A stretch of 64,000 nt of DNA, taken from contig JAMXDE010000033.1 in the NCBI GenBank assembly GCA_026770025.1, positions 558,001 through 622,000 of the forward strand, written 5' to 3'. The translations under genes and the position numbers were made by a program. Shown here in pieces: positions 38,767 to 51,500 of this stretch. The notes under the pieces are model-generated. The model searched no databases, was not told where the DNA came from, and was given only the letters and a program-made list of their open reading frames with translations. Position 1 is the stretch's first letter, and every line of letters begins with the position of its first letter. This DNA comes from Craspedostauros australis (taxonomy: Eukaryota > Bacillariophyta > Bacillariophyceae > Mastogloiales > Achnanthaceae).

Positions 38767-41700
38767 TCATACTATCTCTCCCCCTCCCTCTCTGTCCACC
38801 GACTCCATCATTTCTGCCACAATCTGCTCTCCCCGTTCTTCCCATTCCTTGCGATTCGCTTGTGCGTAGTTCAGGTACTCGTCGCTCGACTTGCCAAACA
38901 CACCGCAGTCCTTCAGCTTCTTCGCCAAAGGGATGATGTAGAAGTCGAAGAATCCCATCTCGCCCTCGTACCAGCTGTGGGCAGGATTCTGCTCTGCGCG
39001 TCCGTTCTTGTAGGCCGCGAAGCACTCTCGGAAGAACCTTTCATTCCACTTGCGGTACACATGCCAATGCTGCATCGTATGCGACACGTCGGATGCCTGG
39101 ATCAAGTGTTCGATCACGATGGTCGCCTTGCGGTTGACCGCGTCGCGGGTCCGTTCTTCCTGGCCATTGTTGAAGGCCTTGTCCCAGCGTTGGTTGCGCA
39201 GGTTCTTCAAATCTCGATCGACGATGTCGGTTGCCATAACGCCGTTCACAACCAGCTGGCGGAACCGACGAAGTTCCTTGTCGGTAGGACAAATAGCGTT
39301 GCGGAGATCCCGGAATGAATCAAACATGAACAGCTGCCACGCCAGCGCGACGGAGTTCTGCTCCGCGACAGATCTCCCGCCGTAGATGTTTGCGATGCGG
39401 GCATCTTCATTCACAAGCTGTGCGTTAGGAACGCCCGAGTGATCCACGTCGTGAATCAAGGCAGAAAATGCGCAGGCCAGCTGCGTCAAGGGGTCCGACG
39501 TAATGCCATAGGTATGGTCATGCAATGTCGCGGCAACGTCGCGATGTTTGGCAGTTTCGGCAGTTTGACGGAGTGTTGGCTTTGCCGTCGACGCAGGTGT
39601 CGTCATCGTTGCTGATGCTGTCTCGGCTGTGACTTCCGAGACAGCATCTTGTCGCCGCACCATCTCATCGAAGTCCGAAGGTGCGACGATACGGGCCAGG
39701 AGCTTGATGACGGACATGGTGACGTGAGATGCATGCTCAAAGTTGTGGAATGCGTTGCCGTTGTACAAGGATGCGATCGCCGTGATCAACTCCCGCAGCT
39801 GCGACACGACGGCTTCAGGAACGATAACTTTCTCGGAATCGAGCTGTTGCTGTGCAGTGTCAAAGTTGAACTCGGGAAGGTGGATGATTTCCCGCACTTC
39901 ATCCAACGGGCTCGTCATCATATATGGGTCAGTAGCGTCGGGGCTGTCGGAGGTGGGATCACTTTGAAATGGCACCTGGGGAGTTATGCTGGAGCTGCGT
40001 GGATTCGCGGCGCTGATCGCATTCCTCCGCGCGATGATTTGCCGAATGATCTGCAGCATCATGCCAACATTCCAGTCGACGAGACGCAGCGCCTTCGTTT
40101 CGGCGCCATCGTGCGTATTTTCACCTGTAGGACCATCGCTATTGCCCGATTCGGGGTTGGTTCTGACTGACGGTGTCGGCATGAGGATATTGCTTCCGCT
40201 GCTGACAGAAGCCGTGTCCGCGGAGCCTGCGGTTGGGTCAATCCAGTATCTGTGGCGTGACGCATATTGGATTAAGTTGCGTTTGCATTGCGTTTTGCGT
40301 TTGGGCATGAATTCAGTTCCGAAGAGCACAGAGATATCGAATGCAGATCATCCATTTGTGTGTTAGCAACGGCAGCGGCAAGGAGAACTTTGAGGTGGAA
40401 CCGAACCAAGCCAAACGATCAAAGCAAGCAGAGCGAACATGTGCAGAGTAGCGGCGGCCGTCACTGTCACCTTTGCATTGCACAAAACCGTTTTTGCGCA
40501 AACAGTGGAGCATTCGTCTTGTGACAATTGATTGAACACTCACGTTTGCATAGAGCCTTTGCCTTTGGCCTTTACGGTCCCCTCTCGCTTGATCACCCAG
40601 TGCGCCTTGCCGCACGAGCGCAGCGATTCGGCCGTCTCGATCGATGCATGGATACGACCAATTTCCCCGGTGGATTCCATCCGAGACGCCGTGTTCATGG
40701 TGTCACCAAAGAGCTGAAAGCGTGCGCGTTCACCGCGGAGGACGCCGGCGGTGACAGGCCCGGAGTGTATGCCGATGCGAAGGGACAGGTCACTGGTGTC
40801 TGGGCCGTGCGTCACTTCGAGTTCATTCGTCGTGATGGCCATCTTCGTCAGTATGTCTCTGGCGAACCGAACCATTACAACCGCATGATCCGTTCGCTGA
40901 TGAGGTATGCCCGTGGCCGCGACGTAGCAGTCTCCAACCGTCTCCACCTTGAACACTCTGCGCACTTTTGCGACCTGGTCGAATGATGAGAAGACGGATT
41001 CGAGGAGGGTGAAGACCTGCGTTGGTTCCCGCACCGAGCTCCATGCGGTGAAGCCTGTGATATCCGCAAACAGGATGGTCGTGTCGAGGAACAGGTCAGC
41101 GAGCGGCTTGCGACGATGGACTCTTGGATCGTGCCTGTGGCCTCCTGCCAGGAAGTTCTTGAGGCTGGAGATGCGCTGGTTGGCGGTCGCGTCACCGGCG
41201 CCATTGCTGTTGAAGATGAGCCGATCTCGGACGATGCTGGGGAAGAGGGACGAGACGAGGACGTTGGATCTGGCAGCGTTCTCCACCAACTTTTCATTCC
41301 GGCGGTACACGAACCTATCATAGACGAAGAAGACGATGGCGACCACGACGAAGGTTGAGAACACGATGATCGCAAACGACTCCGGCGTGAAGGTGTCGTA
41401 CGGCTCTTCAAACTTCCGGGATGGGTAGATATGCATGGAGTATTGGCAATGCCCCGGAGTTGTGCTCTTCTCTGGATGTTCTCCGAGCGAGAGGTTGACA
41501 ACTCGTTCGTACTTGTCGTACTCGCGCTCGTGGAGATCTCCTGGCAATGAGTGCAGTACGAGTAAAATATAGTTGGAGGGAGGGTGGTAGGAGTAGGGTT
41601 GTGACAGGAACGCACGGTCAAGAACAATGGGATTGGTGTGAGAGTGTGGTAGAGTATGCCATACTGCCTGTGTGTAATAGCTCGTGCGTATGCACGCGTG

Positions 41701-43329
41701 TGGTAATCAACGCACAAAGATGGGCAGAGACGAGCGCACAAAGATGGGCAGACGTACCTTTGCCTTGGAAGATTGCATCGCCTCCATCGATTTCGTATGT
41801 GTACGCTTGATCGCATGTATTCATGATGACAGCGGTGATGCCCCGTACGTTCTGCGGGAGCAGATCGATGAGCGCGGCATCCCAGCTGCCGCCGCCGCCC
41901 ACCAATGCGACAATTTTGGAGTTGATGTCGCCTACGATCTCGTGCACGGGGAAGAAGAAGAAGGCGTGCGGATGCTGCGTACTCGAATCTCTCAACTTGG
42001 AGTGCATGGCTTCGTGCTCTGCTTCGCCAAATACAACGGCAGTGTACTTGCGCACCTTGGAGAAGAGCAGTTGATCCTTCAGCTGGAACACGGCATTGGA
42101 AACGGCCGCGTAGTCGGGGACAGACAGCACGTTCCAGTTGAGCGAGCTGTATGTGAATGGCGCGGGAGCGTACTCCCAAGATGCATAGTAGACGTCCCGG
42201 TCGATGTCTTCGATGAAGCCGTTCGGCGAAGACCTGGCGATGTTGGGATTGTAGTTCTTCTTGGTGAGGTCATCGAGATTGCCATTCTCCAGCATGTGCG
42301 ATTCCTCCAACAGGCGCTCGTGATGCATCATCCCGTAGTCTCTCCACCCTTCCTTCTGGTCGCGCTCCACGCGGTGCAGGATGGTGACAACCTCCATCTT
42401 GGATTGTCGCAGGAAGGTGTCGGCATGCTTCCTGTAGAATGGCACCGTGACGTTTGGCCAACTTGCGTTGATGCTTTGCGCATGCGCCGACACGGCGTCG
42501 GCCAGACCTTGGACCCCGATGAGCACGTGCTTCTGTTGCTCCACCGCGGCATCGCCGACAGTTCGTGAAAATTGGTCGAACTGGTTTTGTTCACGGTGTT
42601 GATTTGAATGTGCGCGTGGATGTAGTCGTAGGTCGGAGGAGGGTGGATTGTGATGAGTTGTGATGTGAGTTGGCGTGGAAAAGCATACGATCAGGGACTG
42701 GAGGAGTGAGTTGAGTGGACATCATAGTTGACCAGGAGCTGTTCAAGGATGTCGACATGCAGTGTGCGGCATATCAGTGTACAGATGCCCAGCGTCAAGA
42801 GATGATGGACATGTATCATATTTAGAAGTGACACATTATGCAATGTAATGCAATGAAATGGAGGGGGTGCACTCACCGCAGTCTCGAAGTTGTCGTATTG
42901 ATCATTCCGAAGGAACTGAAGGCGAGGCGCGAAGAAAGTTGGAACAAGAGCGAGAGATGGCAGGGGGTGGTGAGAAGATGCGCATCAATTCGATTGGAAC
43001 TTCGAGACAGGGGAGACGCAAATGAAGACCTTCTGAGGCACTAGAACAGATGCGAAAGTCCTCTGATGTGAAGAAAGAAGCAACAGCCCGTTGCTTACCG
43101 TAAACGTCGTCCAGGTGACCGCAACGGCCGTCACAAGCAAGGCGAGAGTGACGACGCAGCGCCACAACCGCACGTTGAGCGTATCCTGCTTGGTGATGTT
43201 GCGCGCCGCACTGAGTTCATCGACCGCGGAATCGGATCCTTGATCCAATATATCCGTCAACTCGATGTCATCGTCTGTCGATGGCTGTCGCTGCTGGTCT
43301 TGCTGGGGCTTGGAATTGTCACCCATCAT
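38767..43329 (-). CDS. Receptor-type class III nucleotide (guanylate) cyclase fused to HD phosphodiesterase
   Basis: Five exons: 43099-43329, 42877-42915, 41758-42580, 40544-41540 and 38767-40249, giving 1190 residues. All junctions are GT-AG and stay in frame. One membrane helix near 55-75 and a second near 420-440 bracket an ectodomain. The cyclase domain (about 520-695) has LFADITGFTAWSS with the metal Asp residues, KVETVGDCYVAATG and FGDTMNTASRMES, ending KGSMQTYWI across the last junction. Glu in KVETVGD favours GTP. The other specificity position, Cys in most guanylate cyclases, is Gln here (RFQLFGD). The phosphodiesterase (about 815-1150) has NAFHNFEHA and LIHDVDHSG, so one chain may both make and break a cyclic nucleotide. 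This architecture is common in diatoms. Another start at 43410 is possible. Confidence 0.92.
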
Positions 43330-45140
43330 GGTGGTGATCGCTGGTTGCTGGTTTTGTGCTCGGAACTTGAATGGTGTGGTTGCGGAAATGTGATCGCAGC
43401 GTTGTTGCACTCGCAGCGTTGGATGGGTGTGCTCTGGCCAAATGCTCCCTGACGCAATTCTATCGAGCAGATCGGCAAGGACTGCGATGTGGAGTGAAGA
43501 GGATCACCGGTCGTTTGGTTTGCGAAAGTGGGGACTCCGATTTTGTGAAGGTGAAGATGTGATGGTGGCAATGACTACGACTACGATGGTAATGACGGCA
43601 GCGACGACGACAGCGGCAGTGGTGAATGCCAGGTGCGCTGTGTTTGTATGATGACTGGTATTCTACGACTATGATGAGAGGTCCTACCGTCCCAATACAT
43701 CTGGTGCAATGGTGCCACCGAGTGAAGGTTCAGAGTGGTGATTGCACGATCCTACCTTTTCCGTTTCGTGAATAAATGGCAACAATGGTCCACCGAGGTC
43801 AGACATAACCCCAAACCGTTTCCTCCCTTGGCTTCGACCAGGACGGCACCGTGACAGAGTAGCAGCGCAGATAACCTGCAAGGGAAGGCCATCAACAAAC
43901 CAAGAGTGAGGGTGGAGCGATTGTACGGGCTGCGTCGCTCGTCGTTGCCGCGGTGGGTGTTCTTCTTCTTGATGACAGCTCGTTCTCGTCCAACCTACGG
44001 TATTATACGTACGAGGAAGAGTAACCGGCAAGACCATGACAACGAAATAGTATTCCATGAGAACATTCGGTCATTTCGTCCTTCCCCTCGTTCACGAAGA
44101 AGGCCCATCCACCTGTTCGCGGATGCGAAGAGATTCGGCGGTCACATGAGATGTGTGAGTACGGATGAGTGGGTTCGTGGCGAAAGACAAAACGAGCGCC
44201 CCCCATGGCTCGATGAACGATTACGGGTTCATTGTAATCCACTCAACTCCTCTCCCTGTCGTTCGCTTCGCGCCTTGTGTTCTGTTCAGTGCTGCCTTGA
44301 TGCTCTGCAGAACTTCTACTACTGTCGTACAGTACTTGTACGCGGAGCTCACCTGTGTCACAGTCACACTCTCCCATCGCGGTTTCTTTCTGGCCGCCTT
44401 GGAAGATTTCTGCTCGTCTTCCGTTCTCCATGACGGCATCAACACACGCGATCTCTCTCCAAAAGGGACACAACAAGAACCCCGGCTTGAGACCGCCGCG
44501 ATCAGCCGAGGTACAAAGCGGCAGACGGATCTTGGCTTCCTTCTCGTTCGCAATCGTACTCGTACTCGTGCTCGTACTCGTGGAGGTGACTAGCCAAAGA
44601 GGCACGAGGAGAGGCCGCTACGATGCATCCACCACAGCGTGTGAACATCAAGATGCACATGACCTGTCTCCACAAGCGTTGAGTCAACAGAAGGCAATGG
44701 CAGGCCATCGTTCTCATTGATCCGCCGTTTCCTCCTTCGCTGCTCGGATGGTGCAGCATGCGGCTCTGTTCGCCACGACGCAAAAGGGCCAACATGTGCC
44801 ATGCGTATTCTAGTTTACAATTAGATAGACGGGCATCACACTCACACTTAACTGATACGCTCTGGTATCATCACTTGGCTGCGCTGTTTGGCGCCACCGT
44901 TGCTTCTGTTTGGTTGCTTCTCTTCCTCGTCCCCACGATCACGGGCTTGCCGTTCCACGAGCAAACCAGACAGACGGTCAATGTCTGGGGCTGCTCGTCT
45001 CCTTGTTGCTCACGTGCTTGTCCATAAGCTTGTCCTCCATTTGGGTGAAGCTTTGCACAAGAGGAAACGCCAGCCTGCGTGGACTCGCGCTCGCACCCTC
45101 GCTCACACCCGGCCGCGCTATCCCTCTGGCTTCGTCTATT
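43330..45140. other. Intergenic region, 1.8 kb
   Basis: ORFs in it overlap one another on both strands and show no domain. The part next to 43330 is the probable cyclase promoter. A CGTACTCGT-type short repeat lies at about 44553-44585. I found no gene. Confidence 0.5.
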
Positions 45141-47978
45141 CTACGCTTCGGTGGGAAGTTCGCACGTTGGCTCTCTGCACTGGACGTTGAAGCTGTAGCC
45201 GACCTTCTTGCCTCGGATGTCGAAGAAGTCATCCGCGCATCCGGGGAGATCTCCCAGGACGGGCCCGGACGGGAAGCTGGAATCGTTGAGAACGACGTTG
45301 AAGTTGACGAACCCTTGGAAGCAATCCAGCACCTCTTCGAGCTCCTCGAGTGGTGCGATCTCATTGTTCTTCTCGCATTTGTAGGTCCCGGTGCCTCCGA
45401 TCTGGTAGTACGGGGCAATCCAAAAAATGTCGCTAGTGGACCACAGCTGCGTGATTTTGAGGCGGACCGTGTTGCCACCCTGATTAATGATGGTGACGGC
45501 ACCGTCCGGCAGATCCACCTTCGTTCCAAAGGTTCCTGACAGCTGCGGGCGGAATTGCTCGATGCACTCGCTGGGAGCCGCACTCTGCGTCGGCGACGAT
45601 GTTTTGGGAGCCGTGGGCGCGGACGTTGTGAAGATGGTGGGCAATGCCGTGGGTACGCTCGTTGGCATTGGTGTGGGCGTCCTGGTGGTGGTCGGGGCGG
45701 CGGACGGCAAGAGGCTCTTCGTGGGTGCCGGGGACGAGGTGCAGGCCGGAACCTTGCACGGGATGCGGAATCGGTACATGATCTGATTGTTCGGCAGGTC
45801 ATCCGATTCGCCGGTGGTGCACGAATCCGGCAAGCTGAGCACGGGGCCCGTCGGGATGTTAGCATCATTGACGATGAGGTCAAAGATTCCGAACTGTTCC
45901 GCCAAACATCGGATGGTGTAGTCGTTGACTGCTTGGAATGCCACGTTGCGCTGCTTGTTGCAGACCTGGTTGTTGGTGGCCTGGTCCAGGAAGGACGGCG
46001 CCATCCAGTCCAGGTCGGCGTTGGTGAAGATCTGTCGCACGCGGACCGTCGCCTGGGTACCGCTCTGTGCAATGATCGAGACGGCCCCATCTGGCAACTC
46101 TCGCGGCGGTGGCTGCGTGAAGATCAGTTCCGGCTCGAACTGGCCGGAACACGCCGATGGTTGAGCGCTGGAGGAAGGGGATCCTGTTGGTGCTCTGGTC
46201 GGTGCAAAGCTGTCGGTGGGAGTGGCAGACGGTCGCGCCGTTCGAGTTGGCTGCTGACTGAGCGTCGGAGACGAGGTTGGCTTGGCCGTGGCGGTCGGGC
46301 GCGTCGTTCGTGTTGGCGATGAGGTGGGCCCGGATGTTGGCTGCGAGGTGACGGAGGGCGCCTGGCTGATCGTGGGCGACGCCGATGGCCTGGGGCTGGT
46401 GGTGGGCCTTGGTGACAGGGTTGGTGCGGGTGTGGGGATCGGACCCGTGAACTCCAGGACGATCTTTGGTTGCTTCGAACCGTTGGCGGTGTCGCGGCTT
46501 TGGAAGAGCGTGCCGACGGCGTTGTTGGAGTCGCTAATGATCTGCAACGTGACCTGCTTCAGGGTTGTGCGACTTAGTTGGTTTTGTTCAGTCTGCTCTT
46601 GCCGCCGCCGCTGTTTCTGGTGCTGCGAAGCGCGCAGCTGTCTCCTAGATCGTGAATTGGTGGTGGTCGTGAGGCCCAGGAGGTCCGAAATGTCGACGTT
46701 GACGACGAAGTCGGTGTCGAAGACCTGGAACTTCTTGCCATCCTGGATGCTGGAAGACTTTATGGTCGGGTTCAACGATTCCCAAGTCGCCTTCTCCAGA
46801 TCGACGTTGGGCATGTCCACTATCCGGCGGACCTGCAGGATGGGCGACGCGCCGGTGGAACCGGGCTGATGCTCAAGCTGGAGACTGACGCCTGAGATGT
46901 CCTCGGGCAGGTTGTCGAGCGATGGCAGGCGCGTGAGGTCGAAGGTGAGAAGGGCGTAGCTGGTCTCGGATGGATTGGAAGCAACATCTCGGATGGAGAG
47001 GAAGTTCTGCGTCCCGAAGGCTTGCGTGGCAAAGTTCCCGCCTCGAACGTATGTGTCAGACACGGCGGTGTATTCGAACCTGGACGGCAGCGTCCTCCGC
47101 GTGGGTCCCATCGTCGGGGTCGTGGTGTTGCCAGCACTGATCGGCGTCGGTGCAATGGTTGGCCCCAGCTGCTTGGTAGACTTTTTGTCGTCGTCATCTT
47201 TGTTGACGAAGAGGAGCGCGAGCACCACACCCACGGCGATGAGAACCAGAATGCAGCAGCAGAGAACGAGGATGTAGATGGCACGGCGCGAGGCAGCTGC
47301 CTTCTCCTCATCATGCTCGTCCTCTTCGTCATCGGGTAGCCGCTCGTCCGCATCGAATTCGCTGCCGTTGTCTTCGATATTGACGTTGGTGGGCACCAGG
47401 GCGTTTCTCTCGCCATAACCTGGTTCATCCTCAAAGTCTTCATCGCTCCCCTCCTCCTCTTCCTCATCGCTATCGTCAGTTTCTTCTTCATCGTCGTCAT
47501 CATCATCATCATCGTCTTCTTCCTCGCTATCATCAGTTTCTTCTTCGTCATCATCGTCGTCGTCATCGTTGTCATCTTCATTATCCGTATCCCAATAACC
47601 GTCTCCTTCCTCTTGCTCGTCATCATCTTCGTCCTCGTCGTCATCATCATCGTCATCTTCGTCTTCATCAGATTCTTCTTCCTCTTCATCGTCGTCGGTC
47701 TCTCCTTCATCTTCGTCCTCATCTGAGTCTAGATCTTCATCTTCATCCTCCTCGTCGTCGTCGTCGTCGTCATCGTCGTCCTCTTCATCGTCCGTCTCTT
47801 CTTCTTCGCTTCCTTCCTCGCTCTCCTCTTCGCCATCTTCGTCGCTTTCCTCCTCCTCCTCTCCGCTGGAGTACTCTCCTTCGCTTTCGGATTCCAGCTC
47901 GTTGCGATCCCTGTCCGAATCATAGTCATCGTCTGCGTCGTCGAACGCGTCCTCGTGATCGTCGCGTTGCGCTGGCAT
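45141..47978 (-). CDS. Acidic single-pass surface protein with DNRLRE-like domain and two copies of a Cys-rich domain
   Basis: 945 residues from the ATG at 47978 (MPAQRDDHED); the frame stays open upstream, so a longer form is possible. Residues 1-225 are almost pure Asp/Glu/Ser, followed by one membrane helix (about 229-254, ILVLCCCILVLIAVGVVLAL). Outside come a beta-rich domain (about 297-510; YTAVSDTYVRGGNFATQAFG, YALLTFDLTRLP) resembling DNRLRE/CBM96-type domains, a Pro/Thr/Ser linker of PTxSPT repeats, then two related domains of about 140 residues (609-744 and 804-945) sharing QFxPxL, LPDGAV, GPVL and paired cysteines. The PT repeats and acid-rich cytosolic tail suit a stramenopile cell-surface protein. 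Function unknown. Head to head with the RecQ gene, 583 bp apart. Confidence 0.82.
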   Translation of the reverse strand: MPAQRDDHEDAFDDADDDYDSDRDRNELESESEGEYSSGEEEEESDEDGEEESEEGSEEEETDDEEDDDDDDDDDEEDEDEDLDSDEDEDEGETDDDEEEEESDEDEDDDDDDDEDEDDDEQEEGDGYWDTDNEDDNDDDDDDDEEETDDSEEEDDDDDDDDDEEETDDSDEEEEEGSDEDFEDEPGYGERNALVPTNVNIEDNGSEFDADERLPDDEEDEHDEEKAAASRRAIYILVLCCCILVLIAVGVVLALLFVNKDDDDKKSTKQLGPTIAPTPISAGNTTTPTMGPTRRTLPSRFEYTAVSDTYVRGGNFATQAFGTQNFLSIRDVASNPSETSYALLTFDLTRLPSLDNLPEDISGVSLQLEHQPGSTGASPILQVRRIVDMPNVDLEKATWESLNPTIKSSSIQDGKKFQVFDTDFVVNVDISDLLGLTTTTNSRSRRQLRASQHQKQRRRQEQTEQNQLSRTTLKQVTLQIISDSNNAVGTLFQSRDTANGSKQPKIVLEFTGPIPTPAPTLSPRPTTSPRPSASPTISQAPSVTSQPTSGPTSSPTRTTRPTATAKPTSSPTLSQQPTRTARPSATPTDSFAPTRAPTGSPSSSAQPSACSGQFEPELIFTQPPPRELPDGAVSIIAQSGTQATVRVRQIFTNADLDWMAPSFLDQATNNQVCNKQRNVAFQAVNDYTIRCLAEQFGIFDLIVNDANIPTGPVLSLPDSCTTGESDDLPNNQIMYRFRIPCKVPACTSSPAPTKSLLPSAAPTTTRTPTPMPTSVPTALPTIFTTSAPTAPKTSSPTQSAAPSECIEQFRPQLSGTFGTKVDLPDGAVTIINQGGNTVRLKITQLWSTSDIFWIAPYYQIGGTGTYKCEKNNEIAPLEELEEVLDCFQGFVNFNVVLNDSSFPSGPVLGDLPGCADDFFDIRGKKVGYSFNVQCREPTCELPTEA

Positions 47979-48561
47979 GATCTTATCGTGTCCTGGCTTG
48001 TCTTCGTGTCGATGGTCTTGTGTGTTGTCGATTGGAGTCGGAATGGGTGCATGCAACCTATTATACCAATACGATCGATAATAGCAATGTGAGCTACCAC
48101 CAAATTGAGATTGTGGAGGCAGACACTGAGTTGCGGAATGTGAGCCGAGATTGTGTGCGAGCAGATTTCGCCCACGGTCATCGCGAAGGGTCATCGTCAT
48201 CCAGTTGTCACGACCAATCCACCTGCGGATTTTTCCGGCAATTCTGACATGCGGACAGACGCGCCCAACGGATCGATGCATGACTTGATCGAGACACGCG
48301 ATATTCGACTGCGATGACCGTAGTTTCAAATTCAAAATCACGAGCAGTGGTCCAACCGCGCAACAACAAGAACAAACACACGACAAGATCTCCACGATTT
48401 TGCGCACACAGTCCACCAAAGACCGAGGACGCGGACCTCGTTCTTGGAACATGATGAGGCAGAACACGGTGTCTGTTGCCTCTCTCATTGTTGCGTATGG
48501 TAGGTACCACAACTTCCGTTCCTGTCCGTGCTCACACTCGCACGTATTATATAATCCAACC
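47979..48561. other. Divergent promoter region of the acidic surface protein and RecQ genes
   Basis: 583 bp between two start codons. It is partly open in the acidic protein's frame, which could be a longer N-terminus without obvious features. A TATTATATAA motif at 48546-48555 lies just before the RecQ ATG. Confidence 0.5.
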
Positions 48562-51500
48562 ATGACATGGTGTTGCAATGCATGCACGTTCATCAACGAT
48601 GGCAATGATAATGCGACGCACTGTGAGCTGTGTCACACCAGAAGGCCGTCACGCACGTCAGCGTCGGCACCGTCTGCGTTGTCGTTGCCCAAGGCGTTGC
48701 GACCTGCTCTAAAGTTGATGCCGACATCAACATCATCAGCATCGGCATCAACGTCGGCATCAACGTCGCGGAGAATAACAAAGACGACAGAGAAGCGAGG
48801 CAGATCGATGGCTCCCAAGACGCATCGCCAGCTCACTTTGTTTGGGACAGCGGCTGCAAGCAAGACTGCTAGCAAGACTGCTGGTACGACCGCCACAGCT
48901 ACTGGCAATGCCGACAGTCGATCGAAGAACAAGTCTGCCTCCTCGCAGCAGAAACAGAAGCAGAAGAACGAAAGAAAACGAAGCGCTGACAATGACATCC
49001 GCAACGAGAAAGTTTATGTGGGTGGTCAACAGAGTAGCAGACACAGCAGCGGTAACAAGAGGATCAAAGCTGACAGCAGTCCAAAGAGCAGCTCAAAGAG
49101 CAAGACGCTGGCGCCGATGTTCAGGCAGGACCAATCCTCCTTCAACTTTCCGTACCATCCCACTGTCCGAAGAAGGAGCAGCAACTACAACAGCAGCAAC
49201 AACAGCAGCAACAACAGCAGCAACAGTCACAATGATCAACTGTGGAAGGATGCGCAGCAAATCATGCAATCGACCTTCAACATACCATCGTTGCGCAACT
49301 TGCAACCCAAATCTGTCAAGGCTTCGCTCAACCATCAAAGCCACATGGTTGTCATGGCCACTGGAGGAGGCAAGAGTCTGTGCTACCAGCTTCCTGCGGT
49401 CGTTCTCGGAGGGGTCACGCTGGTCATTTCGCCTCTGCTCGCCTTGATGACTGACCAGGTCGATGCCCTCAATCAGAAGGGGATTCCTGCCGCCCTCATC
49501 TCCTCCAACCAAACCGCCAAGCAGAACAGGGAGGTCCTGGACCGTCTCTTCACCACCAATCCCTCCGCTTCGCAATCATCATCGTCAACTTACAACAACA
49601 AGAACACAAAGCCACTCGTACTTCTCTACATTACTCCCGAATCCATTCAAACGCAACGATTCCAATCTATCCTGCACAAGCTCCACGATGCCAACCGCCT
49701 AGCGCTCTTCGCCATCGACGAGGCGCATTGCCTGTCCAGCTGGGGACATGACTTCCGCCCGGCCTACCGCAAACTCTCCTCGTTGGCAACTTCCTTCCCG
49801 AATGTCCCACTGGTCGCCCTGACAGCCACCGCGACGCCAAAGGTCATCCGCGACATCCAGTCGACGTTGAAGTTGGACAAGAGCCCGCTCTTCGTCGGCT
49901 CCTTTGATCGTCCCAACATTTTTTACAAGGTGCGTCCCCGTGTGCGTTTGTGCGTGTGTGCGTTGTATTTGTATTGCATTCCTGCTGTATGTACCTACTC
50001 TGCTGTTGCACATGTCAACTACAGCACCTCATACATTGCTGACACTGTGCGTACCCGTCGACTCTGCTCTACTCTCCTCTTCTTCAATACTCGACCAACA
50101 ATTTGCAGGTGAGATATCGTGATGTCCTTGATGATGTTGTGGATGGTGGCGCCCTCGCTGATCTCACCAAGTACGTCAAGAGGCGGCATCAGGAAACGGA
50201 TACAAAGACAAACGCAAATACGAATGCTGGAGACGGCGGCAAGAGTAAGAATGGCGAGAAGAATGGCAACACAGACAGCGGCAGCGGCAGCGGCAGCATC
50301 AGTAGTAGTACCAGCAGCAGTACACCTGCTGTGACAACGGCGAAAGGGCAGAAGCCTCCTCCATGCAGCGGCATTGTCTACGTGCACAAACGCGCAGACA
50401 CGAATCTCATCACCAAAGCATTGTGCAAGGCCGGCATCGAAGCAGCCTCCTACCACGCCGGGCTCAAGAAGGATGAACGCCAGCGTGTGCAGCAGGAATG
50501 GTCCAACGGGCAGATCCAGGTGGCCGTTGCCACGGTCGCATTCGGCATGGGCATCGATCTGGCGCACGTGCGTTACGTTATCCACTGGTCGATGGCCAAA
50601 TCCATCGAGGCCTTCTACCAGGAGTCAGGCCGTGCTGGTCGGGACGGCCTGCCAAGCCACAGCCTGCTCTATTTCTCCCATCAGGATGTTCGCACGTTCT
50701 CCTTTCTCATCAACAAGCAGCACTCAAAGCCTGAGCACAAGAAGGCGCTGCAAAACAAGCTGGATGCGCTCGAGCAGATGACAGAGTACGCCCTCAACGA
50801 TGGCTGCCGCAGAAAGCATCTGCTCAACCATTTCGGTGACAGGAACAAGTGCATTTGCAACAAAACATGCGACTACTGTGACAATGGCGACAAGGTGCGA
50901 CGCAATATCCAAACCGCAAAGGCGCTTGCTCACGGTGGCTTTTCCAAATCGCGGGGTCGCAAGAGTAAGCAGCAATGGGATGGCCAATGGAGCAAACCGC
51001 ACGGTGATATGGACGAAGACAAACTGGCGCAGGATTGGGGCGATGAATGCTGGAATGTCGGCGGCCTTAACATCACGGGACCATCGCGCAACGGTTCCAA
51101 CATCTATGGCGGAGATGACCATGACGCACCCAACCGCAGCGCTCCCGCCACCATCCCCAGCAAATCAGGAGGATTCCGCAGCGCCGCCTCCATCCTCAAT
51201 CGATTCCAAAAGATGGAGGACAAGCATTCCAACAAGGGCGGTAGAAGCGAGAAGATGCAGCAGATCATGTCTGGCGGCGGCGGCGCGGATGAAAACGATG
51301 ACAGCAACAGCAACATGGACACGAAATCGCGCTCCTTCCACATCCCGGATCATCTGCGAAGACGATTGCTGCAGACCTCGACCGAGGCATCGAAAAAGTC
51401 AGGCAAGAAGACGAAGAAGAAAGAACCATCCAAGGCACCGCAACAACACGCGGGCAAGTCTCCGGAGGAGATTGCTGCTCAGCTCAAGGCTCTGCAAAGT

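Noticed and set aside
45555-46322. Plus-strand ORF rich in Gly and Arg opposite the acidic surface protein gene
   Set aside because: Mirror of the PT-rich and domain-coding sequence on the other strand; no independent signal.
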